Below, one piece after another: positions 26,616 through 38,615 of a stretch of 64,000 nucleotides of DNA. Positions within the stretch are counted from its first letter, which is position 1. Every line of letters begins with the position of its first letter. The position numbers and the translations under genes were made by a program. Source of the DNA: Pyronema omphalodes (lineage: Eukaryota > Ascomycota > Pezizomycetes > Pezizales > Pyronemataceae); assembly GCA_024516155.1 (NCBI GenBank), contig JAJJXM010000010.1, forward strand, positions 248,001 to 312,000, given 5' to 3'. The notes beneath the pieces were generated by a model. The model saw nothing but the letters and a program-made list of their open reading frames with translations. It had not been told where the DNA came from and did no database searches.

Positions 26616-27955
26616 TTATTCCTCCATAGCATCAGCATCCTCAATACCGGCTTCACGCTCGGCCTGCTCCTCCTCCTGCTGTAACATCCTAAGGGTGTGT
26701 TTCTTGAGACGGTTGACCTTAGCCTGGAGAATGTTGATGGACTCCAAGAAAATTTCATCGGAATCCCATTGTCCTGCGCTCTCGACGAAGTCTATGCGTG
26801 TATATATTAGTTTTCAATCCGCGAATTTGATAACCAGGGAAAAACTTACAGATAAAGTGATCCCTGACTCTTCCAAGCTGAACCTTGCCCTTGAACTCCT
26901 CATGCCGTAAAACCTCTCTTGAAACAGTATCGTTTCTTGGTGCGACAACCTTTGCTTCTCCGTTGATGATTTCTACTACTCCAGGAGGGAAACATTTCTG
27001 GAATCTCTCTGCGCTTTTTCCGGTAATAGGCTCCTTGATATCGATGGTAGGGAGTAATCTATATCCAGCAGTAGCGACTGGTGAGAACTTGGCGTGGTCC
27101 TTTCCAAGTCCCTTGATAGCGTGTGAGGTGACAACAATCTCCTGTCCAGGTCGGAGTTTGGCGATGACGATGTCGGGGTTTCCAGCGCGGACGGGATCGT
27201 CGCCGAATTTAATTTGTTGTGTGCTGTTGGCGGGTCGCCACTGGAGATCGCGAGCGTAGACGGTGTGTCCAGTGTAGAGCTTGTCGGGGTCGGTCTCGTT
27301 CTTGGAAGCGCCGGGGATGCGCTGGCAGGCAACTTCGAGGTGGAGAATTAGGGTGTCGTTGACGGTAGGAGGGTATTCGGCGTTGGTCTTGGGGTCAATT
27401 CCCTCTGATTTCTTGGGTTAGTATAATACAGCTAAATAGCTGATAAAAAGGAATTGCATACTGCGAGCCCACTTCATGTTTCTCATGGTCTCGTGGTTTC
27501 CGACAATGGGGATGAAACCAAGACGGTGTGCGAGGACTTCGTCCTGAATAACAGAGGTGTTGTTGAGGATGTAGCATTGCTCAATAGCAAAGGAGTGAAC
27601 TTCGGCCATCATAATTCTTCGGAACGCGTTGGCGATTGAGGCGTCAATGTGGATTAAATCAAATTCGGCGTGGTGCTTGTCATTCTTGTAAAAGTCGACT
27701 TTGAAGGTCTATTTTGGCGGTTAATACCGCGCGTAATTCATTAATAAATGATATTAGAGTCCATACGTTGCGGAATTTCTCAAGGTTCCAGGAATGGTCC
27801 TCGCCAGGCCAATGGCCGGGGAAATCAGTACTGGTGACATTGCTAACAGTCTCAGCGTTAATGCCGACAATCTGGAAGTGTGGTCAGAAATTTTAGGCCG
27901 AATAATTGTAGGATAAAGAGGCGAGGCGTACGTTCCGGCGGTCGGAGGAAGGCAT
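26616..27955 (-). CDS. RPC40: RNA polymerase I and III subunit AC40
   Basis: Shared subunit of RNA polymerases I and III. With AC19 it forms the alpha-like assembly heterodimer. The exons are 27955-27932, 27871-27767, 27708-27462, 27404-26850 and 26791-26616, giving 1107 nt and 368 residues, close to yeast AC40. The N-terminus MPSSDRRNIVGINAETVSN leads into the alpha-like domain with HIDASIANAFRRIMMAEV and DEVLAHRLGFIPI, both typical of Rpb3/Rpc40 proteins. The insert domain and the C-terminal DHFIYFVESAGQWDS follow, then an acidic tail. Introns are 57-60 nt. Its product supports rRNA, 5S and tRNA synthesis, matching the ribosome-related neighbourhood. Confidence 0.95.
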
Positions 27956-28434
27956 TTTGGAGCGTGGTATTAACGGGTCGTTGCTGAGACGTGTTCGAGG
28001 CGTGAAGTTGCGAGCTAGAAAAAATTGGCCCAAACTTCCAAAGAAACTTATCGCGGGTCCGGTAGTTACCCGGGCCTTAAGAGCCGCAATGCTCCATCGC
28101 TTAGCAATCGTTCCGATTGGTTCAGTACGCTAGAAAGGGTCCACAAATTACAAAGTCAGATGTGCAAGATAAATTGTGAAAGCAAGAGATAAAATGAGAT
28201 CAATGCACTGGATTTAAGACAGAAGTGGGAGAATAGAGTTTGCTGAGGTAGAGTTTGAATAAGAGAATACCAAGTACGTCATTGTCTTGGCCAATATCGC
28301 GTTTACGCGCAAACATGCGTAGAGACTGCGCGCGCACTCCGCATGCACCCCGCGCTTCATCAAAGTAGACTGAAAACAAAATATAAAAACAAGGTAAATG
28401 TCAATTATCAAGCAAAAAAAATGTTTCGTCTTTT
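27956..28434. other. Gap between the succinyl-CoA ligase fusion and RPC40
   Basis: 479 bp between the 3' end of the fusion gene and the RPC40 start, both on the minus strand. It must hold the RPC40 promoter. No other gene was recognised. Confidence 0.6.
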
Positions 28435-30647
28435 CTAAGCTTCAACTCTCTGGATTGTCTTAGCAAGCTCAATAACCTTCTCCACTGCACCATCAAGCTC
28501 GTGAAACGCCAGCACGGGCAACCCGCTCTCCTTGATCTATTCTCATTAGTATAAAATTCAATATAACTAACACGTAAACTTACCAGCTTCTGTCCGATCT
28601 CCTCATTTGTACCCCGCAATCTGACAACCAATGGAATTCCCAAATTTTCCATATCCAGCTCTTTGTATGCCATTAAAATACCTTCACCGATCATTTTACA
28701 ATCCGTCAGGCCTCCAAAAATATTTACAAATATAGCTTTAACCTATTTTCTATTAGATCACACATTTTTAGGGGGGGATCAAATTCATACCCTAGGATCC
28801 GCCAATACCTGTCTCATTCCTTCCACTACAGTGCGGCCGGTGGCTTTTCCTCCGGTATCAAGAAAGTTTGCAGGACTGCCGCCATGCGCATTGATAACGT
28901 CGCAGGTATTCATGGCTAGTCCGGCGCCGTTTACAAGAGTACCAATGTTACCTTCACCGGGAAGAGTAACATAGACAATACCATACTTAGCGGCTTCTTT
29001 CTCGGAGAAAGTCTCTGGTCCTTCAGCATCAATTGGAAGTGGGGCACTGTGGTCGAATCGGATGACTGAACTGTCGGGTTTATGGAGATGGATAGTTCCG
29101 CCAGAAACATGCTCAAAATGTAGGGAGTAGAGCTTTAGCTGGAGAAACGTTTCGTTAAGTTTATTGACAAGAGACCGGAACTTTTCGAACGATATGTGCG
29201 GGCCAGGGCGTAGGAAAGTGTAAGCTTCTTGCGCGGGTGGTTCGCCGAGATATTCGAAAGGGAAAAACTTTAGGGACTCGCTGTTTTCACCAATGACCAA
29301 AGCAGGGGAGCGAATGGAACCCCCGTTGACAGAGATTCCAACGCTGTAGGTTGGCCCCTTGGGACGTGCTGTGGATACATGAATGTTCGGGGCGAACTAA
29401 GAGAATGAGTATAACTTCGAGCAACTGGATTGGGAGTAAAACCTTTTCAAGAACTTTCAGAGCTAGACCTTCATCCTTTGTGTAGAAAGATCTCTTGTTG
29501 TTGACAGGTGGAAGTGCTAAAGCTTCAGGCCGTCGACGGGCCATGGTATGCAAGCCCCTCCGTTGCGGCCCGTTAGGACCCATTCCCTTCACCGGTTCTC
29601 TTGGTAAAGGACGTCCCAAAAGCTTCATCATACCCTCACCAAACTGACCCGGATGCTGTACCAACTTGATACCAGCATTCTCAAACGCCCTGGCCTTTTC
29701 TTCAACCGTAGCATGGAATCCTCGAAGTGCACCTGCATGACCCATGATCCTTCCCTCAACTGCACACTTTCCCCCTAACAATGCCATTACTGGCTTCGTT
29801 CCACCATTCTGCCTGTATTCTCTCACCAGCTCTGCAGCCTCTAATTCAGTGTCTCCTCCTACCTCACCAATAATCACAATTCCTTCAGTCTTGTCATCTT
29901 CGAGGAAGACTCCAACGGCTTCAGCTAAGGTAGTTCCTGCTACAGCATCACCCCCGACACCCACCACCAAGCTCTGCCCAAGGCCTACTCTAGTAGTCGA
30001 AGCCACTGCCTCATATGACAATGTTCCACTCTTCGCAGCAATTCCAATGCTTCCCGGCAAAAAAGACGGATGGGGCATGAAACCAATCCTGCAGTGACCA
30101 TTCGGGTTGACAATACCGGGACAATTAGCACCGATCAAGCGAGACTTGCTCTGCGTCCGGAGCATAGAGTGAACTCTAAGCATGTCATGTAGAGGAACAT
30201 GTTCTGCTACCGCGACAATCAATGGAATCTCAGCAGCGATAGCTTCTTCGATTGCACTCGCGGCGTAAGGAGCGGCGACGAAGAGGGCAGTTGCATCTGG
30301 CTTTAGCTCCTTTGCAGCTTCGGCGACCGTGGGAAAGAGGGGGAGATCTAAATGGGTTCCAGATTTCCCGGGCGTTACACCTAGAAATATTAGCCAATGT
30401 CATGAAGATATACGATTTAGATGAACGTACCACCAACAATGTTGGTTCCATATTGGATAGTTTGCTGAGCATTTAAGGTTGCAGCTTTTCCAGTAAAACC
30501 TTGATAGATGACTCGGGTATTTTCGTTGATTTTGATGTTGTTGATAGTCTTGTCATAGAGGGAGTTCGAGATATGGCGGATTCTACCAATGTCACGATGT
30601 GTTCGGAGGACGGGACGAAGAGCTGGAGCTCTTGCCAACGCAGACAT
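28435..30647 (-). CDS. Fused succinyl-CoA ligase: full alpha plus C-terminal beta
   Basis: Probable mitochondrial succinyl-CoA ligase-related protein, 673 residues, exons 30647-30431, 30380-29443, 29396-28791, 28742-28584 and 28536-28435 (2022 nt). Residues 1-28 are Arg-rich, like a presequence. The alpha part has the CoA-binding motifs ([23 protein letters not shown]), SGTLSYEA, and the phospho-His motif GHAGA at about residue 287. After a basic linker (about 335-385), a beta-like part begins. It lacks the first half of the ATP-grasp fold but keeps the C-terminal ligase domain: [28 protein letters not shown] and [17 protein letters not shown]. Separate alpha and beta genes are the norm (yeast LSC1, LSC2). 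The exon joins keep frame and motif order, so I regard the fusion as real. Enzyme activity is uncertain because the nucleotide-binding half is missing. It is divergent from CGR1. Confidence 0.85.
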
Positions 30648-31128
30648 TTTGAGCTGGCTTCTGGTGCTTGTTGCTAGCGCAGGGACTCATCTTAAGAGCG
30701 GAGAAAATGTGGGGAAGCCCTCATCGCAGCCGCACCGGTTATGCCATTTCCGATTCCCTCGGCTTCGTGAACATGGGGTTCTTGCAGTAGTGAGTTTTAC
30801 GAGATGCTGAGGCATCTGAAGCTTTACTTGAGCGTTGCCATGGAGATGGCAATTATCTCTCATCTCCACCGTAATGTCCTTCCAAGAGAAGAAGAAGTAT
30901 AGTTCTAGATTCGGAATATCATCTGACATCATCTCGTGTCGTGAAATATCCACCGCGGAACAACTCCGTAAATCGGACGGTGCACCCCAGTCTTGGCATA
31001 CCCCACTATCAAAACCCATACCCTTAGTGCCCGCACTAAGAGCCTCACGGCAGCTTCCGAACGAAATTTCACAAGCTTGTCGCGCTCTCGCGAATTCCTC
31101 GAAAAAAAAGTCTCCACGAAACACCAAA
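30648..31128. promoter_or_regulatory. Divergent promoter, succinyl-CoA ligase fusion and CGR1
   Basis: 481 bp between the two start codons. No HomolD-like box was found here. No gene was recognised. Confidence 0.5.
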
Positions 31129-31615
31129 ATGTCCGAAGTAGCAACCGCAACCCCCGTCGCTGCCCCCGTCGCGGCCCCCGAGGTCAAGGGTGCTCGTGTA
31201 AATGGTATGCCAAAAAAATCTACCCACCAAATTTTGTACGCGGTAAAGACTTACACAAGGAAATAGGAAAGCAATGGAAGCAGACCAAGACCCAATTCCG
31301 GCCAGGAATGGCCTCCGGAAGAAAGACTTTCCAGGAGCGACAAGTTGAACGCCAGGCGTTTGCTGCTATGAAGGCTAGAGAGAAGGAGATGAAGGACGAG
31401 AAGCTTCAGAAGAAGAAGGTGTGTGGAGACTGCGCGATGGGCCATGTGGAAAATATGCTAACAGCTACTAGGAACTCGCCGAGAAGCTCAAGGAGAGACG
31501 GGAGAAGAAGGAGGAGAAGGAGAGATATGAGAAGCTCGCGGCCAAGATGCACCAGAAGAAGATCGACAGACTCAAGCGGAGAGAGAAGAGAAACAAGGCC
31601 CTCAAGGAGCGGTAG
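31129..31615 (+). CDS. CGR1: rRNA-processing protein Cgr1
   Basis: Small nucleolar protein needed for 60S pre-rRNA processing. The exons are 31129-31204, 31267-31418 and 31472-31615, giving 372 nt and 123 residues, the family length. The N-terminus is Ala/Pro-rich. It is followed by [16 protein letters not shown], then a very basic, helical, probably coiled-coil region: [19 protein letters not shown] and [18 protein letters not shown], ending in [15 protein letters not shown]. This is the Cgr1 signature. The introns are 62 and 53 nt. Intron 1 begins GTATGC and joins VN to GKQW. Confidence 0.95.
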
Positions 31616-34600
31616 ACGGTTTACGAGAGGATGGAGGGAAGAAGATAAAAGTTGTTCGCATTTGCATGTTACTAGGGATTTTGGACATAACCATAATAAT
31701 GAAGACTTTATGAGCACCAAAGTCAATGGCCTCTTTCTGATTTTAACTAATATCTTGAGAATTTCTTATTTAGGCCATTTTTGCACCAAATCAACCAACC
31801 ACTATTCTTCTACATACTCGAGGCCGGCACAATAAACTATGGCAACCACGAGATAAGCAATATGGCCCCGTATAACCAATGAACATTTTGGAATAAGTCA
31901 GAGAGGGGTATAGATTGAGATGAGAAATAGTATTTTCGGGGAGGAGGCTATTATTTTTCAGGAATACCTCAGGAGAAAAGACTTTTGGGACAGTGAACTC
32001 ACCGAAGTAATGATAACTCTGTGGACTGACAAATCATTAGCCCACATAAGTTTTCAAAAAACCCCCGAATAGGTGGACCGTAGAGGATTTGCGTAACTGC
32101 TGCTTCAATCATAGCCCAAAGCAACTCAGCCCTATGCAGCGCCTAATGCATCACATATCCCCATCGCATGAATTTTGATTCTCAATGTATTGTATTGCAT
32201 CCATTACCATTCGAGCCGATAGGATATTTATATTACAGTGACGCTATATTTTCCCCATCCTCTCCTTTATTTAACTAAACCAATAATGTTTCAAACAATT
32301 CTGTATTTCAGCTGCTCGACAAAACACCCTTACTTTATCTGCGCTGTGAATCCATTTAATTTGCTTGTCAGCGCATTCAATAGCTTCATCAATCATGAAT
32401 TACTGTATACGACTATCAAATCAATTATGTGCATTAAAATAAAAACTCACAATCGCCTACATATGTCAGTTCATAAGACAAGACTCAGCTATGTAGGACT
32501 CGGGAAAGCATGCAGGTTCACTGTACCTGCAGCCTGCAGATCAGCGATCTGTATGTAGCACGGCAGCACGGCAGCATGATACCCCGGCCTAGGCACCGCT
32601 GATACGCTGATACGCCAATGTCCATAGGGCTGAATTAATTATTTAGTGTGAAGATATGTGGATCATGTCCATCTTTGACATTTATCAGTGCTTAACCACT
32701 TTTGTACAATATATTCGTTTGGGCTCGTATCTTCGTTATCAGGAAATTCATAGCTATGTTAGGTTGGTTTAATTGAGAAACATCTCTCAAGATTTAAGGT
32801 ATCTTTGAATTTTGGTTCTGTTAATTGCGGGATTATTTATTCTTGGGCTCTGGGGAGAGGAGCAGATGATATTTCAATCCACATTGTAGGCGGGAGATCT
32901 TATTTTATACACCAACAGCGAGTTGAAAACTGGGAATATATAGACCACCGGTACTATGTATCATCTCCGAGTCTTGAGCTCATAAACCTTATACATTTTC
33001 TCTCCTCTTCTTTACCAGATTTGAAAAGTCAAAGTAAGTGGAATATAAATAAGAATTACAAGCAAAGAAATCTATCCGGATGGCTGAGACTAAGACCAAT
33101 GTCATCTCTATTAATGGCATACACTCGGTAGAGGCTATGATATTAGATTGATATGTATCGATAACTAAATATCAGGCTGTTTGAAGAGGGATTAGTGATT
33201 TTTATTTACCGGCCTTAATACTGGTAGATATATAGATGTATGGATGGAAATTACTTCCTCATGGGTGGGGGTAGAGATGGTGATTATTATTATTGGATCA
33301 TACGCTGACCAAGGCCTAAACGGTCCATGCAGAACTATGGGGATGGGGATAGGGATGGAATAAATGTAACTCGGATTGCAGAAGGATCATGGCTCCTGAA
33401 GGCTGGGACTAGATTTGTGGGATTAACCCATGTGGGACTTAAGGTTTGCATAGAGTGAATTGGTTACTGTGCTCAACAGCACCGAGAACCAGTAGTAGTT
33501 GGTTGACATATGGTCTTGATAGACTTATTTTTACCGATGTAATGGTTTCATTACATCTTCTTTTGCCTTCAAATTTAATAAGATATTAGCTTAATCATGA
33601 ACTCAACAGTATCATAGACCAGACAATTCTCCTGTTACCAACACTTTCTCTTGTTAAATTGATACCGGTATATAGAATACGAAGAAATTACAGGCCTCTA
33701 GTATTACGGCATTGTCCTTAGATGAAGGGATCAACAACGACGTGATCTCTGGTTATGTATTCCATGAAAGTGTCTATAAATTTCTATATAAATTGAGAGT
33801 GGCTATGTACATGAGTTACATATTACCCTCCTCACGCGGCCCTGGTGGTGCATCGGTTATCACTCGCCCATAATGTCCCAGTGACAACAGCGCTATCTTA
33901 ATATCAGCAAATTTTACCCGCTATTCTATCTTTAATACACAGCTAATAACCAGTTTTATTTACTCTAATTATTTCTACCTCTAACTAAAGACTAGAACTA
34001 GTAGTTCGGTACTGAAGTTGAAACATCATCGAGTAGAAACCGATGGCTTCCAAGAAGAATTAGGTACAAGAGGAAACACCCGTTCTTTCGCCGTCTTTAA
34101 AACCCAGCCCTTCTTGGTTAATTTATTAAGTATAGAACTAACCATTCTTTGTCATTGTCGTCTTTCACCACCCCGCACGAAGATTGGATACTAGGATTGA
34201 ATTGCGACTTCGAAACTTATGACTACACAGTTATACCCCACCTATTCAAAGTCAAATTGAATCGAATGTCCTAAATTTCACCTTAAAATGGATTAAGATT
34301 AAGGATGTGGCTATGGTCAGAATGTTGGATGAAAGTACTTACTCCATGTGTTGGTTGATTTATTCAATATCGGTACGGGGTGTACTTCCTCTGTGGTAAA
34401 CCTCACTGCAGTTCCTATACATGGTTATATAATCGTCCTCTCGTTTTCATTCTAAAAACAGAACTAACGAAGACTACATCAATAAGGACTACGAGGATAT
34501 CAAGAAACAACGTACAATATTCATATGTGTTGGTTACTTCGGTGATGATAGAATATCTTCTAGGTACCGGTGCTTTACTAATCTCTCAGGAATGGGATAT

Positions 34601-36317
34601 AATTTATGAGTTACTGAAGAAAGCTCAATGGGCGTGGGAGGAAGTACTGCAGGGATATATGGATTAGACAAAACAATGTGAGTTGTTAAGTTCCGAGTGA
34701 TTTTTGCGGCGACAATAAATTATTATCCGAGTGAGTTTCCGTGATTACTACCTGAGAACTGAGCAGTGACTTTCAGGTTCTCCTCGGTGAATATTGTCTA
34801 AAACTTTGGGTTTAAAAGAGTGAGATATTGCTACACATATCACGAATAAATATCGACGAATTCTGTTGAAAAGATATCATCATTAAACACACTCCGGGCT
34901 ATCACATCCAACTTGATAATAATTACATAAAATACATGCGCAAGAACATCTCAAATTATGCCATCTATTTAAGAAAACACAACCCACAGACAAATGTTAC
35001 GAAAATACCCACCATCGATTACAAAAGTTCAACTAAACAACTAAGCAACAACGACGGAACTACACCAGGATCATTTTTCCCTTCTGCTCTACGAAAATCC
35101 GTCTCCATGACTCTCAAATTTCAGTCAAATCATTTCCTTTGTCCACGCAGTTCCGTCCCCGCGGAACCTACATACACCCTCTTTTATTCCATACAACCAA
35201 ACTACTCCAACGAATCCGATCCATTGCCCTGGCCAGTGGCTGTTATACATTAATCGTAATGAAAACAGTAGTAGTATCGATAACAACCACACGAGAGCTC
35301 CTCTGTTGAAGTGTGATACGAAGCGAACACCCGCTATTGTAGATGGAATAATGAGCGCTAGCCAGACGCAAGCCCATTCCTTTCTTTTTTGATTGAGGCT
35401 CAGAGTACTGCTTCAAGCCTTTTCTTTCACACTTTTGGACTAGGTCTCTCAAGATCCTAATCCAATACATCCGATGCGGTAGTGTATGCAACTTAGATGA
35501 GATATCTTGTGTAGCTATCGATATTACTGCATTGATCGATAAGAGAGATATTGCAAATTCAAGAAACTTGTATGCAGGTAGTCTGTAAATGAGTTTAGTC
35601 AGACGAAGTTCCTGCCGGGCACGTTGTGTATTAGGGCACTGGGATATGTCTGGCACTCTTTGGTAGCACCTACGCCTAGGTTCAAAACTCCGTACACAAA
35701 AGGAACTGCTTGCGATGAAGCACCAGATATCGTTTCATAAGTACGATCAAAATGAACTATAACATACCTTTTAATCCTTTAACGCATCACTGAGTACACC
35801 AGCGCCTTGAACACAAGAAATACGGTATGCTTGGTTACATAGCCCTTGAAAATAAGGATTATTTGATTCGGAGATGTACTTGGAGCGATAGATACGGCAG
35901 CTTTAAATTGTTTGCCCTCATGTGGCAAAATTTGAGCATCTTTTTGGCCTTGCCTTGGCGACAAAAGTTACGAGCGCAGAAGTCTTCACGAATGTTCAGA
36001 AAGCATTTGAAATTTATGTCGAATTTCACATGACAGGTTTCCAAAAGTAGATTGCCAACGCCTAAAAATTTTGTAACGCCGTTGATTCCCAGACTTTTAT
36101 TCACTACGAACCCAGAAAACCCCGAAACGCTGAAGCAGATTTTTTATTGGAGATTTAGAGAAATAAGAGACCTGTATAAAAAGAAAATGGTAAGCGACAT
36201 TCACGACCGCGAGATACACCCCTTGTCAAGCACCGCTCGTATTCCCAGCGGCTAAAGGGGGCCCGAGGCGTAGCACAATCAGACAACCTCATATGGGATG
36301 GGGAAGGTTGCTTACAT
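31616..36317. other. Gene-poor intergenic region of 4.7 kb
   Basis: AT-rich, with only short open frames. The longest are a 137-codon frame on the minus strand (35243-35656) and a 108-codon frame (32805-33131); neither resembles a known family. Small hairpin-capable repeats lie at 32510-32600 (GCAGGT..ACCTGC, CAGATC..GATCTG, and repeated CACGGCAG). Mobile-element proteins were not recognised. Confidence 0.6.
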
Positions 36318-36821
36318 TTACTCGTCATCCTCCTCCTCCTCAGCCTCAATGGTGGTCTGGGCAATACGGTCCAAGTCACGCTGTCCCTGCTGGGAGATGC
36401 GACGTCCACCCTTGGGGTTCTCCTCGAGAACTCCGATCTTCTCAAGAGCCTGCATGATCTTGCGGTCGACGGATCCAGAGGCCTCGGTGTGGTGGGAAGG
36501 ACGGTTTCCACGGTTCTTGACTCCTCCGTGAACCTTGCGGAGACGTCCAACACCGACGGACTTGCGGAGGTAGGTGTGGCGGGCGACGGCGGCGGCACGG
36601 ACGTAGAACCAGTCCATGCTCTGGGGAGGGAGCTCCTTGTAGTTACCGGTCTTGACGGTGTCAACCCAACCTTAACGAGGTCAGTCTAGTTCATTACAGC
36701 TTATTGATGGTAATTGTATGAACGTACCGGGAACGGGAAGCTTTCCCTGACGCTTCAAGAAGGCAGCGTAGGCCTCGATGAACTTCTGGGCATCAACGTC
36801 GCGAACAGAGACTCCGGGCAT
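36318..36821 (-). CDS. RPS19: 40S ribosomal protein S19 (eS19)
   Basis: Eukaryote/archaea-specific small-subunit protein needed for 18S rRNA 3' maturation. The exons are 36821-36728 and 36670-36318, giving 447 nt and 148 residues. The N-terminus [19 protein letters not shown] and the core [19 protein letters not shown] are diagnostic. The C-terminal region [17 protein letters not shown] ends in an acidic tail EAEEEEDDE. The single intron is 57 nt and splits GW in VPGWVDT. It is divergent from RPL22, with 315 bp between the two ATGs. Confidence 0.97.
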
Positions 36822-36963
36822 TTTGTCGGTAGTTTGGGGTTTTCGTAAAAATTGAAGGGTAGGTTGAAAAGTGCCGGTTGGGTGCTGCTGCTGCGGTGCG
36901 TCGTACGTGGTAACGTGGATTCATCAGAACTGTCGTGCGCGTTTGTTTCTGTGGGGAATTCAC

Positions 36964-36970
36964 TAGGGCT
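36964..36970 (-). promoter_or_regulatory. AGCCCTA box
   Basis: TAGGGCT on the + strand, 17 bp before the HomolD-like octamer. Confidence 0.4.
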
Positions 36971-36986
36971 ACTACCCTATTTTCCA

Positions 36987-36994
36987 CAGTCACC
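36987..36994 (+). promoter_or_regulatory. HomolD-like box (CAGTCACC)
   Basis: Seven of eight bases match CAGTCACA. It lies 166 bp from the RPS19 ATG and about 150 bp from the RPL22 ATG. Confidence 0.5.
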
Positions 36995-37136
36995 GCGGCA
37001 CCTTCCGCGCCAACGAAGTAAATTCAACTTAGCAGAGCCGCGTTGGGTAAACTTTAGCATCACCACCCTCGACAAATATCAGTGCAGGTTAACCACTACT
37101 TTGCATCCAACCCCAAATCTCTACACTACCGGAAAA

Positions 37137-37660
37137 ATGGCACCCGTTGTACGAAACCCCCCGCTTTGCTGGTCGGATTGAACGAAAGTTCGGTCCACCT
37201 CGATCAGTAGGCACGAACGATGGCTGAGAATTTTGTTACAGAAGACTGTTAAGGGAGGAAAGAAGGAGAAGGTCACCTTCAAGTTCGTCATCGACGCTTC
37301 CCAGCCCGCTTCCGACAAGATCTTCGATGTCGCTGCTTTCGAGAAGTTCTTGCACGACAAGATCAAGGTTGAGGGACGCACCGGAAACCTTGGAGACATC
37401 GTCAACATCTCCCAGGAGGGAGAGGGAAAGATCGTCGTTGTCGCCCACACCCAGTTCTCCGGACGCTACTTGAAGTACCTGTATGTTTAATTCCTCCAGT
37501 TCACTGATCGCATAGATACTAACAAAATAACAGCACTAAGAAGTTCCTCAAGAAGAACCAGCTCCGTGACTGGCTCCGTGTCGTCTCCACCTCCAAGGGT
37601 GTCTACCAGCTCCGCTTCTTCAACGTCGTCAACGACGCTGATGAGGAGGATGAGGAGTAA
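37137..37660 (+). CDS. RPL22: 60S ribosomal protein L22 (eL22)
   Basis: Large-subunit protein at the edge of the exit tunnel region. The exons are 37137-37148 (only M-A-P-V), 37242-37480 and 37534-37660, giving 378 nt and 125 residues. Exon 2 starts [20 protein letters not shown] and contains [19 protein letters not shown]. Exon 3 gives [17 protein letters not shown] and ends in an acidic [11 protein letters not shown]. Both features are typical of eL22. The introns are 93 nt (GTACGA donor, ACAG acceptor) and 53 nt. The very short first exon is common in fungal ribosomal protein genes. Confidence 0.96.
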
Positions 37661-38615
37661 ATGCTTTCCAACTATAACCGGTAGTGGATTGTCGTTACCT
37701 ACAATCTCCTGGAGGATTTGTAAAGAATTTTCGTGGATGTATTGTAGGGAAGACTCAGGGATGAGTTTGCGGGACATTTGTACGACCAGGATATCAGGGA
37801 TGCAATGCAAAAGTTTTCTCTTCCCAAAACAAAATACGCGTGCCTCCATCGAGTGAACCAATTTGCGTCGTGATGTTATAGCTCCGAATATTTAAACCTT
37901 CTTGAAAAAAACAGCCGCAAAGTAAAAACTTTTCGGCATACGTACATAACAGGCTGCATAAGCCCAGACTTTGGGTAATGCACCACTATTTGATAGGGCT
38001 GAAGACGAAACGGTGACTCGCGCATGCGCAGCATGCAAGCTCTTCGCTTCGTATCATCGCTTCGAATGACTCTTCAGGAAAACACGTGCAATGGCCCTCG
38101 GTGCGAATACAAATCCCATACATACAGTCGCCTGTAATTCGACTCTATTTGAGTGTTTTCTCCAATAGTTGAAACACCCCTCTGTGTATCTATGACGTAC
38201 ATTCCTATTAAGCTCGCATGCTCGAGGCTCAATCCTTATTATGTATGTTAAATGACATGCTGGAAGCATCTTCGGAAATATGTAAACAAATATCTATTCA
38301 AAAAATACGAGACTCGTTGCCATTGTTTATTTGATGTGTGTAGCCGAATGTCGATCAGGCCGTCATTGCAGTCAAGACGTCTTGTAATGGGCTACGATTT
38401 TTCGGTGCACATGACAATGTTGCTCAAGGAATGATCACAGATGGAAATGGCATTCATTGCAATGTTTTCCAGGCAGTGGAGACAATTGCAGTTATTGATC
38501 ACTTCACGTTCGTAATTAGGTTCGACTAGGTATTCATCCCACATCCCATTTTTAATTCCCTAAAAAAGACGAAAACAAGGCCGAAAAATCAAACACCAGA
38601 ACCCTTTTGAAACAT
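37661..38615. other. Convergent gap between RPL22 and RPS2
   Basis: 955 bp of 3' flanks. GCATGCGCAGCATGC-type inverted words lie near 38022. No gene was recognised. Confidence 0.6.

Larger units (their letters stand above)
36822..37136. promoter_or_regulatory. Bidirectional RPS19/RPL22 promoter
   Basis: A 315-bp head-to-head gap. TAGGGCT (36964-36970), an ACCCTA word (36973-36978) and CAGTCACC (36987-36994) cluster within about 30 bp near the centre, so one core may serve both genes. Confidence 0.6.

Noticed and set aside
35243..35656. A 137-codon minus-strand frame in the gene-poor region
   Set aside because: Longest frame there, but no domain, no conserved motif and no promoter or intron evidence. 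Chance length is plausible.
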